DNA of 64,000 nt, from assembly GCF_005849285.1 (NCBI RefSeq), contig NZ_CP040517.1, positions 1,122,501-1,186,500 on the forward strand, read 5' to 3'. Of this stretch, positions 18,954 to 27,837 are shown piece by piece (the stretch's first letter is position 1; each line of letters starts with the position of its first letter). Made by a program: the position numbers and the translations under genes. The DNA is from Luteithermobacter gelatinilyticus (GTDB lineage: Bacteria; Pseudomonadota; Alphaproteobacteria; Sphingomonadales; Emcibacteraceae). The notes beneath the pieces were generated by a model. It was given only the letters and a program-made list of their open reading frames with translations, made no database searches and was not told where the DNA came from.

Positions 18954-20087
18954 ATGAGTGACGAAATTTCCAAAACGGTGCGGGACCGTTATGCGAGCGG
19001 CGCCCGCCAACGTGAGGCGGAACTGTGTTGCCCGGTGGAGTATGACCGCAAATATCTGGACATCATTCCTGAGGAGGTCATTGAAAGGGATTATGGTTGT
19101 GGGGATCCGTCCCGCTATATCCGTAAAGGTGATGTGGTTCTTGACTTGGGCTCCGGCGGCGGCAAGATCTGTTTTATCGCTTCGCAGGTGACGGGCCCCG
19201 AAGGCCGGGTTATCGGTGTGGATATGACCGATGAAATGCTTGATCTGGCCCGGCGCAACGCGCCGATCGTGGCCGAACGCCTTGGTTATGCCAATGTGGA
19301 GTTTCGCAAGGGCCTGATCCAGGATATGAAAACGGACATGGATAAGCTGCAGGCCTATTTGAAAGATCATCCGGTGTCTGATGCGGCGGGATATGTCCAC
19401 TTGCAGGAGGAAATCGCCCGCTTGCGGCGGGAGGCGCCACTTATTGAGGACAATTCCGTTGACATTATTGTCAGTAATTGTGTGCTCAATCTGGTGTCGG
19501 ATGATCAGAAACGGCAGTTGTTCAGGGAAATGTACCGGGTGTTGAAAAAAGGCGGACGCATTGCCATTTCAGACATTGTCTCTGATGAGGCTTCTCCCGA
19601 GCATCTGAAGAATGATCCGGAACTTTGGAGTGGATGCATTTCCGGGGCGCTTCAGGAACATGAATTTATCCGTCTTTTGGAAGAGACGGGTTTTTACGGG
19701 GTCACCATCGACAAGTTGGAAGACCAACCCTGGCAGGTGGTTGAGGGCATTGAATACCGCTCCATGACCGTGCTCGCCTGGAAAGGCAAGGAAGGTCCTT
19801 GTTATGACAAAAACCATGCGGTGATTTACAAAGGGCCTTGGAAAGTGGTCCAGGATGATGATGGGCATACCTTCTATCGGGGGCAACGTATGGCGGTGTG
19901 CGAAAAAACCTTTAATATCATGACGGGGGAACCGTATAAGGATCATATCATTGCGGTGCCGCCCAGGCAGAATGTGACGGAAGAGGTCCCGTTTTCCTGT
20001 GAGGGTGCGCGGGTCCGCTCTCCCCGAGAAACCAAAGCCGGCATTGCCCCGGTGACCACGGATCCCGGTCCGTCGGGATGTTGCTGA
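18954..20087 (+). CDS. ArsM-like arsenite S-adenosylmethionine methyltransferase
   Basis: A 377-residue class I methyltransferase. The SAM motif is VLDLGSGGGKICFIA, with acidic VIGVDMTDEML after it. Four conserved cysteines fit arsenite methyltransferases: the C25/C26 pair, C49 in YGCGDPS, C176 in SNCVLNL and C228 in SGCISGAL, matching the spacing of the arsenic-binding cysteines in algal ArsM. The C-terminus extends about 100 residues past the catalytic core and ends in GCC, a possible extra thiol site. No arsR is adjacent. Selenium or another metalloid as substrate is possible. Confidence 0.8.
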   Translation: MSDEISKTVRDRYASGARQREAELCCPVEYDRKYLDIIPEEVIERDYGCGDPSRYIRKGDVVLDLGSGGGKICFIASQVTGPEGRVIGVDMTDEMLDLARRNAPIVAERLGYANVEFRKGLIQDMKTDMDKLQAYLKDHPVSDAAGYVHLQEEIARLRREAPLIEDNSVDIIVSNCVLNLVSDDQKRQLFREMYRVLKKGGRIAISDIVSDEASPEHLKNDPELWSGCISGALQEHEFIRLLEETGFYGVTIDKLEDQPWQVVEGIEYRSMTVLAWKGKEGPCYDKNHAVIYKGPWKVVQDDDGHTFYRGQRMAVCEKTFNIMTGEPYKDHIIAVPPRQNVTEEVPFSCEGARVRSPRETKAGIAPVTTDPGPSGCC

Positions 20088-20142
20088 ATTTGATTGGGCG
20101 ATCGGGTGAAAATGACTGAGACGTTGCAAAAAGGAGTATTGT

Positions 20143-22800
20143 ATGGCTGACGTGGTGCAGGCCTCTAAGGTGCCGCAAACCAAATATCTCAAGGATTATC
20201 GCAAGCCGGATTTCACCATCGACACTGTGGATCTGATCTTTGATCTCAGGGACGAGGTAACCCATGTCACGTCCCGTCTTGTGGTCCGACGTCAGGGTAA
20301 GGCGATGGCGCCCCTTGTTCTGGACGGCAGTCATTTGACCCTGGTTTCGATCGCTCTGGATGGTGAGAACCTGACCGAGGACCGCTATAGGGTGGATGAG
20401 GATCACCTCACCATATCCGATGTGCCCGATGAATTCGAACTGACGATTCAGAATGATATTGACCCGGCGAATAATACGGCGCTTGAAGGGCTTTATATTT
20501 CCAAAGGCATGTATTGCACCCAATGTGAAGCCGAAGGGTTCCGCCGGATCACCTATTTTCTGGACCGGCCAGATGTCATGGCGACCTATCGGGTGCGGAT
20601 CGAGGCGGATCAGAAACGTTATCCTGTTCTGTTGTCCAATGGTAACGAAATTGAGCGTGGCAAGCTGGGCGGGGGGCGGCATTTTGCGGTCTGGGAAGAC
20701 CCCTTTCCAAAACCCAGCTACCTGTTTGCTCTGGTGGCCGGGGATCTGGTGCATTTGGAAGACCATTATAGAACGGTCTCGGGCAAGGACGTGACCCTGC
20801 GCCTGTTTGTGGCACCGCAGGATCTGGACAAATGCCGCCATGCCATGGACAGCCTGAAACGGGCCATGAAATGGGATGAAGAGGTCTATGGGTTGGAATA
20901 CGACCTGAATGTCTTCAACATCGTCGCCGTCAGCCATTTCAATATGGGGGCGATGGAAAATAAAAGCCTGAATATTTTCAACACCAAATGCGTGCTGGCC
21001 AATCCGGAAACGGCAACGGACAGTGATTTTGCGGCAGTGGAATCCGTGGTGGCCCATGAATATTTCCATAATTGGACCGGCAACCGCGTCACCTGTCGCG
21101 ACTGGTTCCAGCTCAGCCTTAAAGAGGGGCTGACCGTGTTTCGCGATCAGGAGTTTTCCGCCGATATGGGCTCGCGCGCCGTGAAACGGATTGAGGATGT
21201 GCGGATGCTGCGCCAGCATCAGTTCGCCGAGGACGCAGGGCCTATGGCGCATCCTGTACGTCCCGACAATTATATGGAAATCAACAATTTCTATACGGTC
21301 ACGGTCTATGAGAAGGGTGCAGAGGTCATCCGTATGTATCATACACTCTTGGGCCCGGAAAACTACCGCAAGGGTATTGACCTGTATTTTGAACGGCATG
21401 ATGGGGAAGCGGTCACCTGCGATGATTTTCTGGCCGCCATGCAGGATGCTTCGGGTCGGGATCTCGGCCAGTTCAGCCTGTGGTATTCCCAGGCGGGCAC
21501 ACCGGAAGTCACCGTGACGTCCCGATATGACGCCGAGGCCAAAACCTTTGAACTTACGCTCAGTCAGTTTATCCCCGATACGCCAGGCCAGACCGGCAAG
21601 AAGCCCATGCATATTCCGGTGGCGGTCGGGTTGGTGGGGCCGGACGGGACGGATCTGCCCTTGCGGCTGGAAGGAGAAAATGCCCCCGTTGCCGGGACCG
21701 GCACCCGTGTTCTGGAACTGAAGGAAGCGTCGCAGACTTTTCGCTTTGTCGATGTCCCGGAACGGCCGGTACCCTCCGTTCTGCGCGGCTTTTCCGCGCC
21801 GGTGCGCCTGAAAACCGATCTTTCGGAAGAGGAATATCTGTTTCTTCTGGCCCATGACAACGATCCTTTCAATCGTTGGGAGGCGGCCCAGACTGTGGCC
21901 TCCAACCAGATCCTGAAACTGGCGGAGGATTTGCGCGAGAAGCGCTCTCTTACGCTGGAACGTAAAATTGTCAATGCCTTTGGCAAGGTTCTGGACAATG
22001 ACGCCTTGGACAACAGCTTCAAGGCGGAAATCATGACCTTGCCATCTGAGGGCATGTTGTCGCAGTTACGCACTCCGGTGGATGTGGACGGGCTTCATGT
22101 GGCCCGGGAGTTCATGCGTGGGCAGCTGGCCCATGCGCTGGAAGATGAGCTGATGACACTCTATCGGCGGGGTGAGGATCACGGCCCTTATGAATTCAGC
22201 CCTGAGGCTGTGGGACGGCGGCGTCTGAAAAATACTGCCTTGGGTTATCTTATGGAACTCGGCGAGGACGAAGTCGCTAAAATGGCGGTTAAGCAGTTTA
22301 TGAACGCCGATAATATGACCGATGAAATTGCTGCCCTCAGTATGCTGACCAACAGCGACTGCGCTGCGCGCGAAGGCGCGTTGCAACATTTTTATGACAA
22401 ATGGAAACATGAGCCTCTGGTTCTAGATAAATGGTTTGCGGTACAGGCCGCCTGTCGCCGGCGTGATACATTGGATGTGGTTCGCAAACTGACGAAACAC
22501 CCGGACTTTGACCTGAAAACGCCCAATCGGGTTCGCGCGCTGGTCAGTGCCTTCTGTGCGCAAAATCCGGTAAATTTTCATGACCGGTCAGGCAGGGGAT
22601 ATGAGTTTTTGGCGGATATCCTGGAACAGTTGGATCCCATCAATCCCCAGATTTCCGCTGGACTGGTGCGGCCACTGACCCGCTGGAAAGTCTATGATGC
22701 CGAACGCCAGGACTTGATGCGACAGACCCTTGAACGCATCCTGAGTTTCAAAGATCTTTCCCCCGATGTGTATGAAATCGTGTCCAAAAGTTTGAGATAG
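20143..22800 (+). CDS. pepN: Aminopeptidase N
   Basis: An 885-residue M1 zinc metallopeptidase that removes N-terminal residues from peptides in the cytosol. The exopeptidase motif GAMEN is at 269-273. The zinc site HEYFH is at 305-309 with the third ligand E328 in SLKEGLTVF. YEKGAEVIRMYHTLLG supplies the transition-state Tyr region. The N-terminal beta domain (YFLDRPDVMATYRVRIEADQ) and the helical C-terminal domain are complete. AAGGAG precedes the ATG. It is convergent with the NfrA-like gene, with a CTAG palindrome between them. Confidence 0.96.
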   Translation: MADVVQASKVPQTKYLKDYRKPDFTIDTVDLIFDLRDEVTHVTSRLVVRRQGKAMAPLVLDGSHLTLVSIALDGENLTEDRYRVDEDHLTISDVPDEFELTIQNDIDPANNTALEGLYISKGMYCTQCEAEGFRRITYFLDRPDVMATYRVRIEADQKRYPVLLSNGNEIERGKLGGGRHFAVWEDPFPKPSYLFALVAGDLVHLEDHYRTVSGKDVTLRLFVAPQDLDKCRHAMDSLKRAMKWDEEVYGLEYDLNVFNIVAVSHFNMGAMENKSLNIFNTKCVLANPETATDSDFAAVESVVAHEYFHNWTGNRVTCRDWFQLSLKEGLTVFRDQEFSADMGSRAVKRIEDVRMLRQHQFAEDAGPMAHPVRPDNYMEINNFYTVTVYEKGAEVIRMYHTLLGPENYRKGIDLYFERHDGEAVTCDDFLAAMQDASGRDLGQFSLWYSQAGTPEVTVTSRYDAEAKTFELTLSQFIPDTPGQTGKKPMHIPVAVGLVGPDGTDLPLRLEGENAPVAGTGTRVLELKEASQTFRFVDVPERPVPSVLRGFSAPVRLKTDLSEEEYLFLLAHDNDPFNRWEAAQTVASNQILKLAEDLREKRSLTLERKIVNAFGKVLDNDALDNSFKAEIMTLPSEGMLSQLRTPVDVDGLHVAREFMRGQLAHALEDELMTLYRRGEDHGPYEFSPEAVGRRRLKNTALGYLMELGEDEVAKMAVKQFMNADNMTDEIAALSMLTNSDCAAREGALQHFYDKWKHEPLVLDKWFAVQAACRRRDTLDVVRKLTKHPDFDLKTPNRVRALVSAFCAQNPVNFHDRSGRGYEFLADILEQLDPINPQISAGLVRPLTRWKVYDAERQDLMRQTLERILSFKDLSPDVYEIVSKSLR

Positions 22801-22831
22801 ACCCTACACTCCGCTCCTTACGGAATGGGGG

Positions 22832-22871
22832 TTAGAGTGAATTGCGAATAGGTTGGCTCAATTCACTCTAG
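22832..22871. repeat. 40-bp CTAG palindromic repeat, copy 1
   Basis: Inverted arms TAGAGTGAATTG and CAATTCACTCTA around a 14-base loop (22833-22870), flanked by TTAG and CTAG. It lies between convergent pepN and the NfrA-like gene, and its right-hand CTA is the stop codon of the NfrA-like gene on the minus strand. The same sequence recurs at 52950-52989 and forms the ends of the 272-bp elements. Confidence 0.9.
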
Positions 22872-24325
22872 AAATGCAGCAGCAGTCGCAGTACCGGGCC
22901 GGAGCCGCCGAGGCTGGTTCCCGCGAGGCGGAAGCGGTACCCGGCGATGAGTTCCGCATGGCTTCGGAAAGCTTCATACCGGGTGTCGTTAAAATAATAT
23001 TTCAGGGCAAGACCGGGCCCTGCCTCGATAAGGTCCGCGGTGCGAAAACGATCCCGTTGCCAGGTGGCGTGGACCAGAAGCTGAGGGCGCAGCACAACAG
23101 GGGCGGAAAGTTTATAATTATAGCCGCCATATCCCTGGAGGGTCAGGAAAATATCCGGATCTTGCGGGCGGATAAGGGCGGCATCGAGATAAAGACTGCC
23201 GGTCCACCAGCCCCTTCCTTCCCGCCAGTCGGTGCCATGATCCAGGCTGTATCCGGCTCGCAGCATCCAGTCGTCGCGGGCGAAATCGCCCACGGCCACG
23301 AGCCGCTCCGCGGACAGGACCAAATTATGCTCCCGAAGCGGTTTGAAGCGCAGGCCAATGCCGGCCTGGTAACTGTCTTTGATAATGTCAATCCGCCGAT
23401 CTTCCAGCGCCCATAACAGCCGACCATAAATATGCAATTTCCGGCCATTCCGAACCCCGATCTGCGGGGGGTGCCAGGCGAGTTCTGCACCGCCTTGTGA
23501 CTGAACCAGATTGGCACCGGTCAGCGGTCCGAAAGGATCGTTCTGGTCCCGATAAATCAGATAGCCGCCGCCGCTCCAGCGGTTGGACAGCTCTTCTACT
23601 TCCCGGCGCAGATAGAACGGCGCTGCGGTGTTATGATCCTCTATGGCGGCTTTGAACCATATCAGCGCATGTTCATTTTGACCAAGATGTTTGTAGCTAT
23701 AGGCCAGCTGGGTTTTCAGCTCCGTGTGGCGGGGATTGACCCGTAACGCCCGATTGAAGGCCTGGGCTGCGGCGGTGTAATCCCCCCGACGATAAGCTGC
23801 ATATCCGCGTTCGGCCTCCTTATGGAAGATAGCCTGTGGGGAGAGGTTCGATCTTGAAACTGGTGCTGATGGCGGGACCGTTATTTCGGCTAGGGAAGGA
23901 GAAAGGGAGGTGGCGGAGCCATGAGATGAGTTGTCTTGGGAGCGTTGTTGGGTAAGTTCGGGGTCAGCTGTTCCGGTTGTCTTGACCGTTGAGGAGGGAG
24001 CCGACGAGGAGGGGGGCAACGAGGTGGGGGCGAGCGGGGCAGAAGTGGAAGAAGACGACGGGATGGAGGGAGAAACAGGGAAAGTCGTGAGCGCGGATGT
24101 TGAGGGTGAAGGGGACGACTGACGCGAGAGAGCAGGACCAGGCAGGGCATCGGGCGTGGTTTCAGGAGGACGCGGTATATGCTTGGTTGGTTTTTGGTAG
24201 GGGTAGGCCCGATACCAGGCCAGCTCCCTGCGTCCCCATTCGGACATCCAGATCGTCTGGAGGATGGCGCCCGATCCCCCCGTTACAATGACCAACAGCA
24301 GAATATACTTATATCTGGAGCGCAT
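22868..24325 (-). CDS. NfrA-like TPR/outer-membrane barrel protein
   Basis: A 485-residue protein with an N-terminal hydrophobic anchor (about residues 7-26), a Ser/Pro/Thr-rich linker (about 55-150), two or three TPR units (GYAAYRRGDYTAAAQAFNRAL, then HALIWFKAAI), and a C-terminal region with KPLREHNLVLSAERLVAVG and RAGYSLDHGTDWREG that resembles the NfrA C-terminal domain. It ends in an aromatic residue, as barrels do (LRLLLHF). Phage N4 NfrA is an outer-membrane partner of NfrB in glycan secretion. It overlaps the NfrB-like gene by 17 bases. It is much shorter than enteric NfrA. Confidence 0.75.
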   Translation of the reverse strand: MRSRYKYILLLVIVTGGSGAILQTIWMSEWGRRELAWYRAYPYQKPTKHIPRPPETTPDALPGPALSRQSSPSPSTSALTTFPVSPSIPSSSSTSAPLAPTSLPPSSSAPSSTVKTTGTADPELTQQRSQDNSSHGSATSLSPSLAEITVPPSAPVSRSNLSPQAIFHKEAERGYAAYRRGDYTAAAQAFNRALRVNPRHTELKTQLAYSYKHLGQNEHALIWFKAAIEDHNTAAPFYLRREVEELSNRWSGGGYLIYRDQNDPFGPLTGANLVQSQGGAELAWHPPQIGVRNGRKLHIYGRLLWALEDRRIDIIKDSYQAGIGLRFKPLREHNLVLSAERLVAVGDFARDDWMLRAGYSLDHGTDWREGRGWWTGSLYLDAALIRPQDPDIFLTLQGYGGYNYKLSAPVVLRPQLLVHATWQRDRFRTADLIEAGPGLALKYYFNDTRYEAFRSHAELIAGYRFRLAGTSLGGSGPVLRLLLHF

Positions 24326-25940
24326 GAGGTAGCTGGTTTTGTTGTTCCTGTAAGGCGGATTCGAGATCTTCTTTGTGAATCAGGTTCTGCCGAAGCAGAA
24401 TCTGCCCAAGCGGCAAGGGGGAATTGTCCTGTTGGGCAAGGGCATGATGCAGTTGTTTGAGCGTGATCAGTTCCTTTTCGAGAAGGATCAGGCCGAGTCG
24501 TTTTCTCAACGGTTTCAATTCATGTTCACTGGGAAAATCGTGATAGGTTTTATCCCAGGTGATGGTCCGGCCGGTCAGCAAATGTCCGCTATAGATCCAA
24601 AAGGCGCGCAGCCCGGCAAGAAAATTAAGAATATTGGCCCAGATCTGGCGGGGCAGGGACATCAGGGCCGCGGTGCCGCCATAGATCCGGTAACAGTACC
24701 AGCTTCTTTGCAATACTCTGTTCAGCAGCAGGGCCGCTGTGATCCACAGCATATACTCAAGGGGTTCTCCCCGGCGCACCAGAGGGGGGAAAGAAAATTT
24801 ATCCGGAATGGCGGCCGCGATAATCCAAAAAAGAACCATATTCAGCAGCAGGAAATAGGCCAGCATGGCCAGATGTGCGGTGAAAAAACCCCGCCTGTCA
24901 CGATACAGGGCATAACATAAAGACAGCGAGGCCGGCCATTTCCGATTGCGCCACCCTTGAAAGACGATCCCCATAATCCAGCGGGATTTCTGTCGGATAA
25001 CGTCACCGAGCCGATCGGGAAAATATTCCCGGGTGGCGATAATATCATGCACACACCGCCGGCCATTATCGACTCGTCGATAGATGGGGAAACGGACAAA
25101 AACTTCACTCATGCCCAGATCTTTCAGGCGCAGGGCCAGGTCATAATCCTCGGTCAGATTATCTGTTGTGAAAACTTCCCCCCGCTGCTGCAAGGCTTCG
25201 ACGGCCCGGCGGCTGAGGGCGCACCCAACCCCGGCTGAGGGAACCTGACCGCTGAGCGCTTCGCGTACAACAAGTTCCTTGGTGTGGTTCTCGGCAAATT
25301 CATCCATATAATGGCCGCCTGTCAGATCATACCAGGGACGTTCCAGGGGAATGACCGGAATCTGGATCATGTCTTTGCGCGGCAACAGGTAATTATACAG
25401 GTGCAATTCCAGGGGATGAACAATGTCTTCCGCATCATGCAGGACAAAACCGTCAAAATTCACCCGGTGTTCTTTTTCAAAAAGAAAAATGTCCTTCAGA
25501 ATGTGGTTCAGGCAGTCCGCCTTGCAGGTCGGCCCAGCATGGGGCAGGATACAAAGATGGATCTGGGGATATTTACGGTTCAGCCGCCTGATTTCTTCGA
25601 TAGTCTCCGGGTCGTTGGGGTAAGCCCCGACAAAAACATGGAAATTAGTGTAATCATAGGTGAGCACCGTATTTTCCAGCATCCTGCCGATGACCCCGGC
25701 TTCCTGCCAGGCCGGAATCATGATCGCCAGAGGGGAGAGGGGATAAGACCTTAAGCGGTCTTCGGTCATGCGGGGATAGCGACGGTAGATAACATAACGG
25801 CGCCACAGGCAGCGGCCCATATAATACAGATCAATAAAAAGATCATCCAGTCCGCAAATCAGGATGAGGCCCGCCGTGATATATAACAACACCTTCAGGG
25901 CAAAAAGATACGCCGAGAAACTAACCCAAAAATCTTCCAT
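24309..25940 (-). CDS. NfrB-like membrane glycosyltransferase with MshEN domain
   Basis: A 543-residue inner-membrane family-2 glycosyltransferase. N-terminal hydrophobic segment, then a GT-A core with IMIPAWQEAGVIG, FVLHDAEDIVHPLE (metal-binding acid), TTDNLTEDYDLALRLKD and the QKSRW acceptor motif, then several membrane helices (about residues 340-440). The C-terminal 70 residues (RLGLILLEKELITLKQLHHAL, LGQILLRQNLIHKEDLESAL) look like a GSPII_E_N/MshEN domain, a fold that can bind cyclic di-GMP. The same architecture is known for NfrB. This suggests c-di-GMP-controlled glycan synthesis coupled to the NfrA-like exporter. Confidence 0.83.
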   Translation of the reverse strand: MEDFWVSFSAYLFALKVLLYITAGLILICGLDDLFIDLYYMGRCLWRRYVIYRRYPRMTEDRLRSYPLSPLAIMIPAWQEAGVIGRMLENTVLTYDYTNFHVFVGAYPNDPETIEEIRRLNRKYPQIHLCILPHAGPTCKADCLNHILKDIFLFEKEHRVNFDGFVLHDAEDIVHPLELHLYNYLLPRKDMIQIPVIPLERPWYDLTGGHYMDEFAENHTKELVVREALSGQVPSAGVGCALSRRAVEALQQRGEVFTTDNLTEDYDLALRLKDLGMSEVFVRFPIYRRVDNGRRCVHDIIATREYFPDRLGDVIRQKSRWIMGIVFQGWRNRKWPASLSLCYALYRDRRGFFTAHLAMLAYFLLLNMVLFWIIAAAIPDKFSFPPLVRRGEPLEYMLWITAALLLNRVLQRSWYCYRIYGGTAALMSLPRQIWANILNFLAGLRAFWIYSGHLLTGRTITWDKTYHDFPSEHELKPLRKRLGLILLEKELITLKQLHHALAQQDNSPLPLGQILLRQNLIHKEDLESALQEQQNQLPHALQI

Positions 25941-26014
25941 GGCCTTTTCCCAGTTCTTTCCCCCTCACACGCTGCTTGCCCAAAGAAACGTTAAAAAACG
26001 TTGTTGTACGAACT

Positions 26015-27793
26015 TTAAGAGGCGCAATGATACCTGAGCAGTACGTGTCTTCTTACTTTTTCCGGTTTGTAATCCGGCATGGTTTTTTCACTGGTGTAAT
26101 AGAGCGTCAGTTTTTGCAACTGTTCCCTGTGCTGGCGATTCCACCTGCTACATAAATACCGGCCGTAATATTTCCGGTAAGAAGCATATTTCTTCAGCCA
26201 TATTCTGGAGAAATATTTTCTCCAGCGGTAATCCTCATAATCCCACGCGCCATATACGGGTTTGACAAATTCCGGTTCCTGGTGGCGATCATGATAGACA
26301 TCCACTAGCCGGCCGTTCCTCAACTCTCCCTTTATGGTGACCCAGCCATCGGTCATGAGGGGACGAGGCGCGAACATATCCCATTTTTGATACATATTGG
26401 TGGCGGACAGGGACAGTCTGATCCCTTCCGGCATGTGCAACCCCAAACCCTTCAGGTGGAAAAGATTAACATAAAACGTCATCAGAATGAAGATCAGAAC
26501 GATCCCCTGGTCGAGCGGGGAAAGGGAGAGCCGAATGGGGCGATAGGGCAGCCATGTGGTGGTCAGGTCGCCCAGTGTGGTGCGATTTCGGGCAATCAGA
26601 CCGTAACATCTGTCGCCCAAAAGGCGCAGGGGCTTAAGGCTGAGCAGTCGGCCGAAAACCCCAAAAACCGGTGATTGGCGGAGCACAAAAATGACCGCGT
26701 CCCAGCGCAGATGGGGCGTGTCTTTGTGGTCCATCACCACCCAGCTGTTATGTTGCTCCATGAGCGCGTATATTTCCGCCACCGACTGGGCGGGGGTAAT
26801 GGTGATCTCCCGGGGCAGACAAAATTCCCTGAGAAGCAAGCAGGTTTTTTTGCAGAAACTGCACCCTTCATCGTAATAGATGCGGATTTTCCGTTGCTCA
26901 GTCTTGATAAGGGAATTGCTCAGTCGGTCCCAGACCCAACCCGGGGTAAAGGCCAGGAGAGAGGTAATGCTGATAAAGGCAAACAGGCCGATATTTAGAA
27001 AAGTAATAAAGCCGATATGCATACAAATCAGCAGAAACAGGGTGACAAGTCGCACCGGCAGATGAAAAATCGGGCAGAACAGCAGCAGTGGTGTCAGCAG
27101 TTCAATCCACCAGACAAAATAGGTCAGCCATTTCATGATCAGCGGATAATCCCGCAGCCAGTGGGCCAGAGGGGAAGCCATGCTGTCCAGGTGTAGGGCA
27201 TAATAGACCGCGTCCCCGTCCGGCATCCAGACTGGTGAGGTCTTGAGTAGGGCGCCGAAAACATAAACATAACTGGCCTGCAACAGAAGCCCCAGCGTGG
27301 CAAAAGAAAAATACCGGTTTTCCCGGATTTGGGGGCCTGAGTTGAGGGCGCTGTCTATGGCAAAACGGGCGTTCAGCGGCAGAAACATGGCCCAGAACAG
27401 CAAGGCGCCCAGCAATATATCTCCACCCTGAATAATCAGCGTGTTGCGGTTGACCAAGGAAATATAGAACACCCAGGATAATATTGTCACCAATCGGGTT
27501 CGATAGCCGATGATCAGGGCGAGAGCCAGTATGGCCTGCCCTGTAAAAAGCAGCGCCTGATAGGTGACGGTGCCATTAAACAGATGAAAACTGAATTTTT
27601 GCGGAGGCAGGCGATCCATCGCCGCGTCTCGCGGCAGGATTCCCTGATCCGAATAAAAGGCATCCAGATAAGGGAACAGGTTTAACAGATCACACAGCAG
27701 TACAAGACCAAGAGCGATCCTGAACAGAGCCAGGGTTCTGAGGTCTATGCCAAACAGCGTCGTGATCCAACTTCGCAGTCCGGAAGAAATCAT
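26015..27793 (-). CDS. HTTM-domain membrane protein with C-terminal DCC (DUF393) domain
   Basis: A 592-residue protein. The first ~300 residues hold several membrane helices with the HTTM pattern (FRIALGLVLLCDLL at the start, YLDAFYSDQGILPRDA, WIELLTPLLLF), a fold related to the membrane part of vitamin K-dependent gamma-carboxylase. A DUF393 thioredoxin-like domain follows, with IRIYYDEGCSFCKKTCLLL (CxxC), and a soluble C-terminal tail. The substrate is unknown. It sits between the GGDT-repeat protein and the NfrB-like gene, all on one strand with short spacers, so a role in envelope modification is plausible but unproven. Confidence 0.83.
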   Translation of the reverse strand: MISSGLRSWITTLFGIDLRTLALFRIALGLVLLCDLLNLFPYLDAFYSDQGILPRDAAMDRLPPQKFSFHLFNGTVTYQALLFTGQAILALALIIGYRTRLVTILSWVFYISLVNRNTLIIQGGDILLGALLFWAMFLPLNARFAIDSALNSGPQIRENRYFSFATLGLLLQASYVYVFGALLKTSPVWMPDGDAVYYALHLDSMASPLAHWLRDYPLIMKWLTYFVWWIELLTPLLLFCPIFHLPVRLVTLFLLICMHIGFITFLNIGLFAFISITSLLAFTPGWVWDRLSNSLIKTEQRKIRIYYDEGCSFCKKTCLLLREFCLPREITITPAQSVAEIYALMEQHNSWVVMDHKDTPHLRWDAVIFVLRQSPVFGVFGRLLSLKPLRLLGDRCYGLIARNRTTLGDLTTTWLPYRPIRLSLSPLDQGIVLIFILMTFYVNLFHLKGLGLHMPEGIRLSLSATNMYQKWDMFAPRPLMTDGWVTIKGELRNGRLVDVYHDRHQEPEFVKPVYGAWDYEDYRWRKYFSRIWLKKYASYRKYYGRYLCSRWNRQHREQLQKLTLYYTSEKTMPDYKPEKVRRHVLLRYHCAS

Positions 27794-27837
27794 CTACCCC
27801 TCGTGTTTATGCCGGCCCCGCGTCGAACGCTGGGACG

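Noticed and set aside
19948-21855. A 635-codon minus-strand open frame opposite pepN
   Set aside because: It lies antisense to an unmistakable aminopeptidase N and has no recognisable motif. GC-rich third positions explain the lack of stops.
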